The notes under the pieces were generated by a model, which saw only the letters and a program-made list of their open reading frames with translations, searched no databases and had not been told where the DNA came from. A stretch of 64,000 nucleotides of DNA from Microbacterium sp. MYb45. GTDB taxonomy: Bacteria; Actinomycetota; Actinomycetes; Actinomycetales; Microbacteriaceae. Position numbers and translations under genes: made by a program. Shown here in pieces: positions 17,111 through 25,768 of the stretch (its first letter is position 1; the number at the start of each line of letters is the position of its first letter). The DNA lies in contig NZ_PCPG01000003.1 in NCBI RefSeq assembly GCF_002979655.1, positions 124,001 through 188,000 of the forward strand, given 5' to 3'.

Positions 17111-17845
17111 ATGTCGACCGTTCACGTCACCGAGGACACGATCAACCAGGCCCGCGTGCTGCGTGACGAGCTGCAGCGGTTCCTGCGCGAGTACGAGTTC
17201 GGGATGCGCGAGGTCGAGACGAAGATCTCGATCCTCCGCGACGAGTTCACGCACGACCACGCGTACAACCCGATCGAGCATGTGAAGAGCCGACTGAAGT
17301 CGCCGGACAGCATCGTCGAGAAGATCGCCCGCAAGGGAATCGACGAGCCCGACTTCGACCGCATCCGCGCCGAGATCACCGACATCGCCGGCGTGCGCGT
17401 GACCTGCAGCTTCGTCGCCGACGTCTACCGCCTGTTCGACCTGCTCACCGCGCAGGACGACGTCACGGTGCGCACCGTCAAGGACTACATCGCGCACCCG
17501 AAGGCCAACGGCTACAAGAGCCTGCACGCGATCATCGAGGTGCCCGTGTTCCTGTCGACCGGCGCGCTGTCGGTGCCGGTCGAGGTGCAGTTCCGCACGA
17601 TCGCGATGGACTTCTGGGCCAGCCTCGAGCACAAGATCTACTACAAGTTCTCGAACCAGGTGCCCTCGCACCTCGTCGACAGCCTGTCCGACGCCGCGGA
17701 TGCCGCCTCCGAGCTCGACAGCCGCATGGAGCGCCTGCATCGTGAGGCGCACGGCGTGCCTCAGCGCCAGCTCGCCCCGCCGCCGCCCCCGGCGCCGCGC
17801 TCTGCTCCGCCCGCGCCTATCGACCCGCGGGTCGTCGGGGTCTAG
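17111..17845 (+). CDS. Small alarmone synthetase (RelA/SpoT nucleotidyltransferase domain)
   Basis: A 244-residue protein with only the (p)ppGpp synthetase domain. Motifs: HVKSRLKSPDSIVEKIARKG, RAEITDIAGVRVTCSFVADVY, DYIAHPKANGYKSLHAII and VEVQFRTIAMDFWASLEHKIYYK. The hydrolase, TGS and ACT domains of long RSH enzymes are absent, so it belongs to the single-domain GTP pyrophosphokinases (YjbM/YwaC type) that transfer pyrophosphate from ATP to GDP/GTP. The C-terminus is a Pro-rich tail. A TAACGT box at 17098-17103 lies 7 nt before the ATG, suggesting a leaderless mRNA. Confidence 0.9.
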   Translation: MSTVHVTEDTINQARVLRDELQRFLREYEFGMREVETKISILRDEFTHDHAYNPIEHVKSRLKSPDSIVEKIARKGIDEPDFDRIRAEITDIAGVRVTCSFVADVYRLFDLLTAQDDVTVRTVKDYIAHPKANGYKSLHAIIEVPVFLSTGALSVPVEVQFRTIAMDFWASLEHKIYYKFSNQVPSHLVDSLSDAADAASELDSRMERLHREAHGVPQRQLAPPPPPAPRSAPPAPIDPRVVGV

Positions 17846-17885
17846 CCGACGGCGCCGGCTCGCGTCGTCACTGCTCGCGTCTGCT

Positions 17886-17970
17886 GCGGCCAATCGCACT
17901 TCCCTCGTACGTTTCGTGGCACGACGGCCGACGGGAGTGCGATTCACCGACGGGAGTGGGACCCGCGCCG
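17886..17970. repeat. Dispersed intergenic repeat, copy A
   Basis: Lies between the convergent alarmone synthetase and SDR genes. It contains inverted segments (tcgcacttccc against gggagtgcga) and a direct duplication of cgacgggagtgcga-like sequence. Closely related sequences occur at 19382-19464 (copy B) and 21018-21076 (copy C), each just beyond a gene's stop codon. It could act as a bidirectional terminator. Confidence 0.6.
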
Positions 17971-17976
17971 GGCGAC

Positions 17977-18768
17977 TCAGAGGATCGTCGTGAGCGTCCC
18001 GCCGTCGGCGCGCAGCGCGGCCCCGTTCGTCGCCGAGGAGCGTGGGCTCGCCAGGTACGACGCCAGGTGCGCGATCTCCTCCGGCTCGATGAACCGCTCC
18101 AGCAGGGACGTGGTGTTGCGCGCGGCGATGGCCTGCTTGAGGTCGGCCGGATCCATGCCCTGTGCGCGGGCGATCTGCTCCACGGCGCGCGCGACACCCT
18201 GCGAGTAGGTGGGGCCGCCGACGATGCTGTTGACGGTCACGCTCGTGCCGCGCGTCGACTTGGCCAGGCCGTTCGCGAGGGCGAGCATGGCCGCCTTGGT
18301 CGCGCCGTAGTGCGTCATGTCGGCGGGGACGTCGATCCCCGACTCGCTCGACACGAAGAGGATCCGCCCCCAGCCGCGGGCGAGCATCCCGTCGAGCACG
18401 TGACGGGAGAGGCGGACCCCGCTCATGACGTTCACGTCGAAGTACCGCTGCCATTCGTCGTCCGAGATGTCGGTGAACGGCCGCACGTCGAAGATGCCGA
18501 CGTTGTTGACGAGGATGTCGATCTCGCCGAGCCGACCGATGAGGTGCCGCACCTGCTCGGCGTCGGCGAAGTCTGCGGCGATCCCGGTGACGTCCGCGCC
18601 GGGGAGAAGGGCGCGCAGGGCATCGACTGCGGTGCGCAGGCGCTGCTCATCCCGCCCGTTGATGACCACGGCGGCGCCGGCGCGGACGAGCCCGGCCGCG
18701 ATCGCGTATCCGATTCCCTCGGTCGATCCGCTGACGAACGCGCGCTTGCCGGTGAGTTCGAGTTCCAT
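17977..18768 (-). CDS. Short-chain dehydrogenase/reductase
   Basis: A 263-residue SDR with the nucleotide-binding TGKRAFVSGSTEGIGYAIA, the NNVGIF stretch, and the catalytic Ser-Tyr-Lys in VSSESGID and MTHYGATKAAML. The start is the ATG at 18768, preceded by GGAGGAGA at good spacing. Arg in VINGRDEQR at the end of beta-2 favours NADP(H). It is divergent from a MarR-family gene with two operator-like palindromes in between, so it is probably the MarR target. Substrate unknown. Confidence 0.88.
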   Translation of the reverse strand: MELELTGKRAFVSGSTEGIGYAIAAGLVRAGAAVVINGRDEQRLRTAVDALRALLPGADVTGIAADFADAEQVRHLIGRLGEIDILVNNVGIFDVRPFTDISDDEWQRYFDVNVMSGVRLSRHVLDGMLARGWGRILFVSSESGIDVPADMTHYGATKAAMLALANGLAKSTRGTSVTVNSIVGGPTYSQGVARAVEQIARAQGMDPADLKQAIAARNTTSLLERFIEPEEIAHLASYLASPRSSATNGAALRADGGTLTTIL

Positions 18769-18785
18769 GTGTCTCCTCCGTGTAG

Positions 18786-18828
18786 TGACTTTCCTGAGCA
18801 AGTCAAAATCACTTTCCCGGTCAAGTCA
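18786..18828. promoter_or_regulatory. Twin palindromes between SDR and MarR genes
   Basis: Two 20-bp sites: tgactt-N8-aagtca (18786-18805, perfect 6-bp arms) and tcactt-N8-aagtca (18809-18828, one mismatch), 23 bp centre to centre. They lie between the divergent starts at 18768 and 18856. Paired palindromes of this size are typical of MarR dimer sites that shut off both promoters. Confidence 0.7.
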
Positions 18829-18855
18829 AATCGCGTGAAGCGATACGCTGTGAGG

Positions 18856-19356
18856 ATGACGACGAACGGCGCGATCCCGCCGCTGACGGGCGAAGAACTC
18901 GAGACCTGGTCGGCGGTGGCGACGGTGCTCGAGTGGCTACCGGCGGTGCTCGACGCCCAGCTCCAGCGCGATGCGCAGGTCACGCATTTCGAGTACGGCG
19001 TGCTCTTTGCACTCGCCCATGCCGAGGAGGGCCGGCTGCGGATGAGCGTGCTGTCCTCGTACGCGAACAGCACGCTGTCACGGCTGTCCCGTGCGGCCAC
19101 GCGTCTGGAGGGTAAGGGATGGATGCGGCGCACCCCCGACCCGAGCGACGGCCGATTCACACTCGCGCACATCACCGACAGTGGGCGCGCCAAGGTCGAC
19201 GAGGCGGCGCCCGGTCACGCGGAGCTCGTGCGCGATCTGGTCCTCGACCGGCTCACAGCAGCTCAGCGTCGGCAACTACAGGAGATCTCCCGCCGCATCG
19301 CCGGCGGCCTCCGAGACGAGGGTGGATGGCGCCCGCCCTCTCCCGACGCGGCCTGA
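18856..19356 (+). CDS. MarR-family transcriptional regulator
   Basis: A 166-residue winged-helix protein. The DNA-binding part contains MSVLSSYANSTLSRLSRAATRLEGKGWMRR and the wing DPSDGRFTLAHITDSGRAK, as in MarR proteins. A TACGCT box at 18844-18849 sits 6 nt before the ATG, so the message may be leaderless. It would repress itself and the divergent SDR through the two palindromes at 18786-18828; the inducer is unknown. Confidence 0.88.
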   Translation: MTTNGAIPPLTGEELETWSAVATVLEWLPAVLDAQLQRDAQVTHFEYGVLFALAHAEEGRLRMSVLSSYANSTLSRLSRAATRLEGKGWMRRTPDPSDGRFTLAHITDSGRAKVDEAAPGHAELVRDLVLDRLTAAQRRQLQEISRRIAGGLRDEGGWRPPSPDAA

Positions 19357-19381
19357 GGCCTGCGGTCCCGGCGCGCTGGCC

Positions 19382-19464
19382 GCGGCCAGGCGCACTTCCC
19401 GCGGCCGTTTCGCCCCAGAAAGGCCGAGGGAAGCGCGATTCACCGACCGAAGCGCGACGCCCGG
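19382..19464. repeat. Dispersed intergenic repeat, copy B
   Basis: Shares with copy A the blocks gcggcca, cgcacttccc, cgtttcg, ggccga and cgattcaccgac in the same order and spacing. It fills the gap between the convergent MarR and D,D-carboxypeptidase genes. Confidence 0.6.
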
Positions 19465-19473
19465 GTGCGCCGC

Positions 19474-20823
19474 TCAGCCGAGCTCGGACGGGTGGGTGAG
19501 CCGCCACCACTCGGACGGTGCGTCGACACTCCCCTTGATCGCGACCGGGGCGGTGACGGTGTGCGGTCCGGCGGTCCAGGTGACGCTGCCGACGACCGAG
19601 CCGTCGCGGTAGGTCGGCGGGGTCTCGATGTCCATCGTCGCGATGATCGGGGTGTCCGACCAGGTGAAGATCGCCGCATCCTCGCCGATGACCAGCTGCG
19701 CGGTGGAGCCCCAAGGCGTCGAGATCGTGCCGACCTCGTGTCCGGTTGTCGCGACCGGCACCTCATGGAAGCCGGTACGGATGCTGTCCAGGGTGGCGAG
19801 CACGCTGCCGTTCACGGACTCGCGCGTCGGTCCTCCGAGGATGACGCCGGTCACCGCGAGCGGTTCGGCGGTGCCCACGACGAGAGTCGCGGTGTACAGC
19901 AGGCTGTACGTGCCGTGGCCCAGGGTGCCCGTCTTCAGCCCCGTGATCCCGCTCGTTCCGAGCAGGCCGTTGGTGTTGTGCAGCTGGCCGGCGCCGGGGA
20001 GGGAGATCGATGAGGTCGCGACGATCTGAGCGATGGTCGGATTCGCCGCGGCCAGCTTCCCGATGGCCAGGAGGTCGGCAGTCGTGCTCGTATTGCGCGG
20101 GCTGATGCCGGTGGGCTCGGTGATCGTGGTGCCCGTCAAGCCGTGGGCGGAGAGCCAATCGCGAGTCGCGCCGAGGAACGCGTTCTGTGATCCGAAGATC
20201 CGGGAGGACAGTGCCTCGGCGTAGTTGCTCGCCGACGGGATCAGCATGGTCGCGAGGGCATCATGCAGCGACATCGACGTGCCCGTGGGCATGGGGGCGA
20301 TGGTCGCGCCCTGCACGTAGTACCTGTCGTAGAGGTCGTGGTCGGCCTTGCTGAAGGTGATCGTGGGCCCGGGGTCGTCGGCGGAGGCGAGTGGGACGGC
20401 GTCGAGGATCACCAGTGCGGTGATGAGTTTGGTGATGCTCGCGATGGGAAGCGGATCGCCGGTCCCGCTCGACGACCAGATTCCGCTCGCCCCCTCACCC
20501 AGGTATTCGTCCGCGCCGGAGATGCTGATCGCCGAGGCGGACGCGGGAACCGCGGCGAGGGCCGCAGCGCCGCCGACCGGGACCGGCGGGACCTGTGTGG
20601 TCACGGCCGGCGGGTTCACCGGCGCGGTGAGAGCCCACGCGACGTACCCTCCGGTCGCAGCCAGCAGCAGCACCACGCAGGCGGCGGTGATGAGAAGTCC
20701 CCGGCGTCGGCGTCGCCTGTGGGCCTCCGGATCGAGATCACGAGGGGAGGCGAACTCCTGCTCGCGGGTCATCAAATCTGCGAAGTCGGAGAGATCGTCC
20801 GTGGGTTGATTCGGCGCAGTCAA
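19474..20823 (-). CDS. D-alanyl-D-alanine carboxypeptidase-like penicillin-binding protein
   Basis: A 449-residue protein with a cytoplasmic N-terminus of about 40 residues, one membrane anchor (residues 42-65) and an extracytoplasmic serine-peptidase domain. The SxxK motif is S129-I-T-K132, and KTG is in ITGLKTGTLGHG. The expected SxN motif reads SASNY (197-201), so the Asn normally third in the motif may be replaced by Ser, or the motif is shifted by one residue. The protein would trim cell-wall peptides. The start is a TTG at 20823 with no clear ribosome site; ATG 20772 is an alternative. Confidence 0.82.
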   Translation of the reverse strand: MTAPNQPTDDLSDFADLMTREQEFASPRDLDPEAHRRRRRRGLLITAACVVLLLAATGGYVAWALTAPVNPPAVTTQVPPVPVGGAAALAAVPASASAISISGADEYLGEGASGIWSSSGTGDPLPIASITKLITALVILDAVPLASADDPGPTITFSKADHDLYDRYYVQGATIAPMPTGTSMSLHDALATMLIPSASNYAEALSSRIFGSQNAFLGATRDWLSAHGLTGTTITEPTGISPRNTSTTADLLAIGKLAAANPTIAQIVATSSISLPGAGQLHNTNGLLGTSGITGLKTGTLGHGTYSLLYTATLVVGTAEPLAVTGVILGGPTRESVNGSVLATLDSIRTGFHEVPVATTGHEVGTISTPWGSTAQLVIGEDAAIFTWSDTPIIATMDIETPPTYRDGSVVGSVTWTAGPHTVTAPVAIKGSVDAPSEWWRLTHPSELG

Positions 20824-21017
20824 CGACAGGGCCCGTCACCGATGGCGTACGGCATGAGCACGAGGTACCTCCAGGAAAGTCCGCTCCGACCTCGAGGCAG
20901 AGCCCTTCCGAGGAACCATAAGGTCATCATGGCCGACATCCGACACCCCCGCCATCGGCCATTCGGGGGACATCCGCTCACGCGCGCCGCGCCGGCCACG
21001 GAGATCCGCACTGCCGT

Positions 21018-21076
21018 CGGCCATTTCCCGCCCGAAAGTGCGACGGAAGCGCATTTCTCCGACGGGAGCGCGACCC
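21018..21076. repeat. Dispersed intergenic repeat, copy C
   Basis: Contains cgacggaagcgcatttctc followed by cgacgggagcgcgaccc, the same duplicated unit as copy A. It lies 25 nt beyond the stop of the M20 amidohydrolase gene. The rest of the gap up to the carboxypeptidase start at 20823 holds nothing else I recognise. Confidence 0.5.
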
Positions 21077-21100
21077 CCGCAGCCGAGCCGAGCCCGCGGT

Positions 21101-22315
21101 CTAGCCGAGGAACTCCCGCGCTGCGGCCGACAGCGCCGTCACGCCGACCTCGATCGTCGGGTGGATCTCCGGGGCGAAGAAGGGGGAGTGGTTGGTCGGG
21201 ATGTCCTTCTCCAGGCGCCCGACCGCGCTCGCCTCCGCGAAACGGACCGGGTCGATGCCGCCCCAGAACCAGAACACCAGCGGCGCTCCGGCATCCCGCG
21301 CGAACCACGAGACGTCCTCGCTGCCGGTGAACATGCCGGGGTCGATGACGGATGCTTCGCCGAGGGCACGCTGCAGAGCCGCGGTGACCCGCGCCGTGGC
21401 ATCCTCGTCGTTGATCGTGGCGGGGAGGGTGTGGTCGGTGCGGATCTCGGGCTCGCGCTCGGCACCGGAGGCCGCGGCTTCGGCGCGCACGATGCGCTCG
21501 ACGCTCGCGAGCACCTTCTCGCGCGCCTCCTCGTTCGGGTAGCGCAGACTGAGTTCGAGCTTCGCCTCCGCGGGGATGATGTTGTTCTTGAGCCCGGCGT
21601 GGATCGAGCCGACCGTCACGACGGCTACGCCCTGCGGGTCGATCTCGCGCGAGGTGATGGTCTGCAGGCGCATGACGGTCGCCGCGGCCATGACCACCGG
21701 GTCGATCGTGGCGTGCGGGCGGGAACCGTGTCCGCCGCGTCCGTGCAGTGTCACGGTCAGTCCGTCGGATGCCGCCATCTGGGTGCCGCTGCGCACGCCG
21801 ATGATGCCGGCGGGCAGCGGGGTCACGTGCTGCCCGAGCACGATGTCGGGCTTCGGGTAGCGGTCGAGGATGCCGGCGTCGAGCATCGCCCGCGCGCCAG
21901 CGCCGTACTCCTCGGCCGGTTGGATCGCCACGACGAGGGTGCCCGACCACTGGTCGCGTTCGGCGACGAGCTTCTCGACGGCGCCGATCATGGCGGTGAC
22001 GTGCATGTCGTGGCCACAGGCGTGCATGACCGGAACCGTCGTCCCCGCAGGGTCGACGCCGTGTGCGGTGCTGGCGTACGCGAGCCCGGTCTGCTCCTCG
22101 ACCGGCAGCGCGTCCATGTCGGCGCGCGCCCACACGACTGGCCCGTCGCCGTTGCGCAGCACGCCGATGACGCCGGTGACGCCCACACCTTCTTCGACCT
22201 CGAGACCGAGATCGCGCAGGTGCTGGGCGGCGATGCCGGCGGTGCGCGTCTCCTGGAACGAGAGCTCCGGATGCTGATGCAGGTCGATGTACAGCGCTTC
22301 GAGGTCGATCGTCAT
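21101..22315 (-). CDS. M20 metallo-amidohydrolase
   Basis: A 404-residue peptidase-family M20 protein. It shows the N-terminal LHQHPELSFQE, RADMDALPV, the metal site MHACGHDMHV, the catalytic PAEEYGAGARAM, the dimerisation-lid segment GRGGHGSRPH and, near the end, NHSPFFAPE. This set fits amidohydrolases acting on N-acyl amino acids (hippurate or IAA-conjugate hydrolases) rather than carboxypeptidases. Located after, and co-directional with, a TetR gene 31 nt upstream, so it may share its transcript. Confidence 0.9.
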   Translation of the reverse strand: MTIDLEALYIDLHQHPELSFQETRTAGIAAQHLRDLGLEVEEGVGVTGVIGVLRNGDGPVVWARADMDALPVEEQTGLAYASTAHGVDPAGTTVPVMHACGHDMHVTAMIGAVEKLVAERDQWSGTLVVAIQPAEEYGAGARAMLDAGILDRYPKPDIVLGQHVTPLPAGIIGVRSGTQMAASDGLTVTLHGRGGHGSRPHATIDPVVMAAATVMRLQTITSREIDPQGVAVVTVGSIHAGLKNNIIPAEAKLELSLRYPNEEAREKVLASVERIVRAEAAASGAEREPEIRTDHTLPATINDEDATARVTAALQRALGEASVIDPGMFTGSEDVSWFARDAGAPLVFWFWGGIDPVRFAEASAVGRLEKDIPTNHSPFFAPEIHPTIEVGVTALSAAAREFLG

Positions 22316-22346
22316 GGCCCGAGCCTAGCGGTGGCGCCCGGTGGGA

Positions 22347-22991
22347 TCAGGGGTGGCTGTACGTCGACAGCTCGGGCCCGGGATGCAGCACCGCGTTCAC
22401 GATCGCCCGGATCGCGAACTCGCTCGCCCCGCCCAGCTCGACGGTCCCGGGGTGGAGGAGCCACTGCAGCTGCAGCCCGTCCATCACGGCGAGGATCGCG
22501 GCCGCCGCGTCGGCGATCGTGTCGGGATCGCGCACGCCCTCCTGAGCGCACAGCTCGTGGAAGGCGGCGGTGACCTCGCGCCGAAGTGTCGTGTACCGGT
22601 CCTCGAAGTACTCGCGTCCGGGGTGGTCGTCGGTCACGGATTCCGACGAGAGCACGGTGTACGCCTGCACGATGCCGGGGCGCCGCTCGTTCGCATACGC
22701 CGTGCGCACCAGGTGCAGGAAGAGCTCGGGGCCGCCGGGGATGTGCTTCTCGGCGAGTTCGGCGACGTCTGTCTGGTCGCGGTACGAGAGCACCTCGAGC
22801 AGCAGCTTCTGCTTCGACCCGAAGTGATGGAGCACCCCGGCATGGGTGATCCCGACCTGGTCGGCGACGTCGGCGAGGGTGCCGTTGGTCGAGCCCTTGT
22901 TGCCGAAGATCTCGACCGCCGCCTTGAGGATCTGCTCGCGTTTCGCGAGGGTCGCCGGGCGCACGCGGACGGTCTGGTCACTGTCTGCCAT
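22347..22991 (-). CDS. TetR-family regulator
   Basis: A 214-residue TetR protein with helix-turn-helix KAAVEIFGNKGSTNGTLADVADQVGITHAGVLHHFGSK at residues 23-62 and a helical ligand domain. It has a good ribosome site (GAGAGAGGAGG) before its ATG. It is divergent from the Opp-type importer and GH3 operon, and palindromes lie in between, so it most likely controls that operon, an unusual regulator class for beta-glucoside uptake. Confidence 0.88.
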   Translation of the reverse strand: MADSDQTVRVRPATLAKREQILKAAVEIFGNKGSTNGTLADVADQVGITHAGVLHHFGSKQKLLLEVLSYRDQTDVAELAEKHIPGGPELFLHLVRTAYANERRPGIVQAYTVLSSESVTDDHPGREYFEDRYTTLRREVTAAFHELCAQEGVRDPDTIADAAAAILAVMDGLQLQWLLHPGTVELGGASEFAIRAIVNAVLHPGPELSTYSHP

Positions 22992-23008
22992 CGCGGCCTC
23001 CTCTCTCT

Positions 23009-23078
23009 CGCAAGCCGTGCTTGCGATCCAACTTACTCCTCGGTAACCTCACGGAAGCTTACTTTCTCGACAGTAAGC
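23009..23078. promoter_or_regulatory. Palindromes between TetR gene and Opp-type operon
   Basis: Two sites are visible: cgcaagc-cgt-gcttgcg at 23009-23025 (perfect 7-bp arms) and gcttact-N8-agtaagc at 23057-23078 (perfect 7-bp arms). A third imperfect ttac-N6-ggtaa element lies between them. The second has the dimension of a TetR dimer site and sits 70 bp before the substrate-binding protein gene. Confidence 0.65.
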
Positions 23079-23147
23079 AAATCACGACGGCCGGCGGACC
23101 CCCATCCACCGGCGACACAGCACAACGACCGTGCCCAAGGAGAAGCA

Positions 23148-24812
23148 ATGAAGCTCAGAAAGTCTCTGATCGCGGCGACCGCGATCACCGCCCTCGGAAT
23201 CTCGGCCCTCGCCGGATGCTCCGCCGGAGGGAACGACGACTCCGGCAGTGCTGCCGGCGGCGCCGCCCTCACGATCGCGAAGCCCGACGGCGCGATCACC
23301 ACTGAATCCAACAACCCGTTCGTCGGCGACTCGTCCGCCTCGAAGTACGGCTACGGCAAGGTGATCTTCGAGACCCTCGCCCTCGTGAACCAGACCGGCG
23401 ACCGCGGAGTCACCCCCTGGCTCGCCGAGAGCATCGAGTGGAACGACGACTACACCGTCCTCACGGTCGTGCCGCGCAAGGATGTCACCTGGAGCGACGG
23501 CGAGCCGTTCACCGCCGACGACATCGTCTACTCGTACGAGCTCGCCTCCACGCCCGCGCTCGACACGGCCGGCCTCCAGCTCGACAGCGCCGTCGTCGAG
23601 GGTGACAACGTCGTGCTGACCTTCGCCGCGTCGAAGTACGTCAACCAGGCCCGCGCCCTGCACGTGCCGATCGTCCCGAAGCACATCTGGGAGAACCTCG
23701 ACGACCCGGCCACGAACCCCGTCAAGGGCGACGACCTGGTCGGCACCGGTCCCTACGTGCTGTCGAACTGGTCGACCGAGTCGGTCACCCTCGACGCCCG
23801 CGACGACTACTGGGGCGGCGACCTCTCGGTGCCCCAGCTGCACTACGTCTCGTACGGCGACAACACCGCGCTGACCACCGCTCTCGCAAACGGTGACGCC
23901 GACTGGGCGCAGGCGTTCATCCCACAGATCGAGGAGCAGTTCCTGTCGGTCGACCCCGAGCACAACAAGTTCTGGGCAGCTCCCACCACCGGCTCGGCGA
24001 CGCTGTTCATGAACCTGCAGCAGAAGCCGTTCGACGACCCGGCCTTCCGCCAGGCGCTCGCCTGGGTGATCGACCGCGACGCCTACGTCGACATCGCCCG
24101 CGAGGGTGCCAGCGAGGCCGTCTGGTCGGTGACCGGACTGTCGTCGATCCTCGAAGACGAGATCCAGCCCGAATTCAAGGATGTGGACTACTCGGTCGAT
24201 GCCGAGAAGGCCCGCGACCTGCTCGAGACCGCCGGCTACACCTGGAAGGACGACGCGCTGATCGACCCCGACGGTGCGCCCGTCTCGTTCACGCTCTCGG
24301 TCCCCTCGGGGTGGAGCGACTGGAACACCGCGCAGGAGCTCATCGCCGAAGACGTGACCGATGCCATCGGCGCCGAGGTCAAGATCGACATGCCCGACTG
24401 GGGCGGCTGGGCGGACCCGCGCGACAACGGCACCTTCTCCGCGATCATCCACTGGCTCGAGGACAGCGGCACGGCCTACGGCCTCTACACCTCGACCATG
24501 GACCCGCGCTGGATCTCGGACGGCAAGGCCGGCTTCAACTTCGGCCGCTTCGACGACCCCGAGGCGACGGCCGCGCTGAACTCGTACGCCAACGCCTCGT
24601 CCGACGAGGAGCGCACCGCGGCACTCGACACGCTGCAGACGATCTTCGCCGAGCAGGTGCCGGCCATCCCGCTGGGCGCGCACCCGCTGCTGGGCGAGTT
24701 CAACACCCGCAACTACGTGGGCTGGCCGTCGGAGGAGGACCCCTACGCCTCTGCCGACCCGACGCAGCAGAACATCGTGCAGATCCTCACGAAGCTCAAG
24801 CCCGCCGAGTAA
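23148..24812 (+). CDS. Opp-type (family 5) substrate-binding lipoprotein
   Basis: A 554-residue lipoprotein. The signal peptide ends at the lipobox LAGC (Cys about 24). The mature protein has the SBP family 5 layout (VIFETLALVNQTGD, VTWSDGEPFTADDIVYSYEL, GTGPYVLSNW, FRQALAWVIDRDAYV, and Trp-rich C-terminal lobe). Family 5 proteins bind peptides or, in a distinct group, cello- and beta-gluco-oligosaccharides; the GH3 glucosidase at the end of this operon favours an oligosaccharide. Ribosome site AAGGAGAA precedes the ATG. Confidence 0.88.
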   Translation: MKLRKSLIAATAITALGISALAGCSAGGNDDSGSAAGGAALTIAKPDGAITTESNNPFVGDSSASKYGYGKVIFETLALVNQTGDRGVTPWLAESIEWNDDYTVLTVVPRKDVTWSDGEPFTADDIVYSYELASTPALDTAGLQLDSAVVEGDNVVLTFAASKYVNQARALHVPIVPKHIWENLDDPATNPVKGDDLVGTGPYVLSNWSTESVTLDARDDYWGGDLSVPQLHYVSYGDNTALTTALANGDADWAQAFIPQIEEQFLSVDPEHNKFWAAPTTGSATLFMNLQQKPFDDPAFRQALAWVIDRDAYVDIAREGASEAVWSVTGLSSILEDEIQPEFKDVDYSVDAEKARDLLETAGYTWKDDALIDPDGAPVSFTLSVPSGWSDWNTAQELIAEDVTDAIGAEVKIDMPDWGGWADPRDNGTFSAIIHWLEDSGTAYGLYTSTMDPRWISDGKAGFNFGRFDDPEATAALNSYANASSDEERTAALDTLQTIFAEQVPAIPLGAHPLLGEFNTRNYVGWPSEEDPYASADPTQQNIVQILTKLKPAE

Positions 24813-24822
24813 GCACCATCCT

Positions 24823-24914
24823 GCGGCGCGTTTCGTCTCGCTTCGCTCGCTCAACGACCGGACACCCCATCGGTCGTTGAGCGAGGAGCGGAGCGACGAG
24901 ACGAAACGCGCCGC
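24823..24914. repeat. Long palindrome after the binding-protein gene (type 1, copy 1)
   Basis: The arms share gcggcgcgtttcgtctcg (18 bp outer stem) and cgctcaacgaccg (13 bp inner stem) with a small bulge and a 10-nt loop. It lies between the substrate-binding protein gene and the first ATPase gene. A related palindrome with the same core lies at 58833-58919, also directly after a binding-protein gene. It may terminate part of the transcripts or protect the upstream mRNA, giving an excess of binding protein. Confidence 0.7.
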
Positions 24915-24943
24915 GGGGACGCCCCACCCGAAGGACACCCCCC

Positions 24944-25768
24944 ATGCCAGACCCCCTGCTCAGCGTGCGCGACTTCTCGGTCGTGTACGACGTCGATCCG
25001 CCCGTCGAGGCAGTGAAGAACGTCACCCTCGAACTGCAGCGCGGCGAGATCCTCGGACTCGCCGGCGAGAGCGGATGCGGCAAGACCACGCTCGCCTACG
25101 GAGTGCAGCGCCTGCTGCGCGCGCCCGCCGTCATCACCAGCGGCAGCGTCACCTTCCACGATGCGACCGGCGTCGACATCGACATCAATGCGCTCGACGT
25201 CGATGCCATGCAGCGGTTCCGCTGGGACAAGGTGTCGATGGTGTTCCAGGGGGCGATGAACGCGCTGAACCCGGTCGCGACCATCGGCTCGCAGCTGGAG
25301 GACGTGTTCGAGATCCACCGCCCCGACATGAACCGCAAGCAGCGCCGGGCCGAGGCCGAGGAGCTGCTCGAGATCGTGAAGGTCGGCCGCCAGCGCATCC
25401 GCTCCTTCCCCCACGAGCTGTCCGGCGGCATGCGTCAGCGCGTGATGATCGCGATGGCCCTCGCCCTGCGGCCCCAGCTCATGGTGATGGACGAGCCGAC
25501 CACCGCGCTCGACGTGCTGGTGCAGCGGGAGATACTGAAGCAGATCTCGCAGCTGCGGCACGAGTTCGGCTTCTCGGTGATCTTCATCACCCACGACCTC
25601 CCGCTCCTCCTGGAGATCAGCGACCGGATCGCGATCATGCGCGAGGGCGAGATCATCGAGCTCGCGACCGCCGAGCGCATCTGGACCCAGCCCGAGCACG
25701 AGTACACGAAGACGCTGCTGTCGTCGTTCCCCCGGTTGACCGGGGAGAGAGGGGTGCTGGTGCGATGA
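24944..25768 (+). CDS. Opp-type ABC transporter ATPase (DppD-like)
   Basis: A 274-residue ATPase with Walker A GESGCGKTTLA, Q-loop VFQGAMNALNP, signature LSGGMRQRVMIAMAL, Walker B QLMVMDEPTTALD and switch His in FITHDLPLL. It pairs with the next gene as the two ATPases of an Opp-type importer. Slightly short of the usual 320 residues at the C-terminus, lacking the common oligopeptide/dipeptide extension. Confidence 0.92.
   Translation: MPDPLLSVRDFSVVYDVDPPVEAVKNVTLELQRGEILGLAGESGCGKTTLAYGVQRLLRAPAVITSGSVTFHDATGVDIDINALDVDAMQRFRWDKVSMVFQGAMNALNPVATIGSQLEDVFEIHRPDMNRKQRRAEAEELLEIVKVGRQRIRSFPHELSGGMRQRVMIAMALALRPQLMVMDEPTTALDVLVQREILKQISQLRHEFGFSVIFITHDLPLLLEISDRIAIMREGEIIELATAERIWTQPEHEYTKTLLSSFPRLTGERGVLVR

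Noticed and set aside
23009..24914. Insertion sequence ends (inverted repeats around the binding-protein gene)
   Set aside because: The inverted repeats are self-contained palindromes and do not flank a transposase; the gene between is a normal member of the operon.
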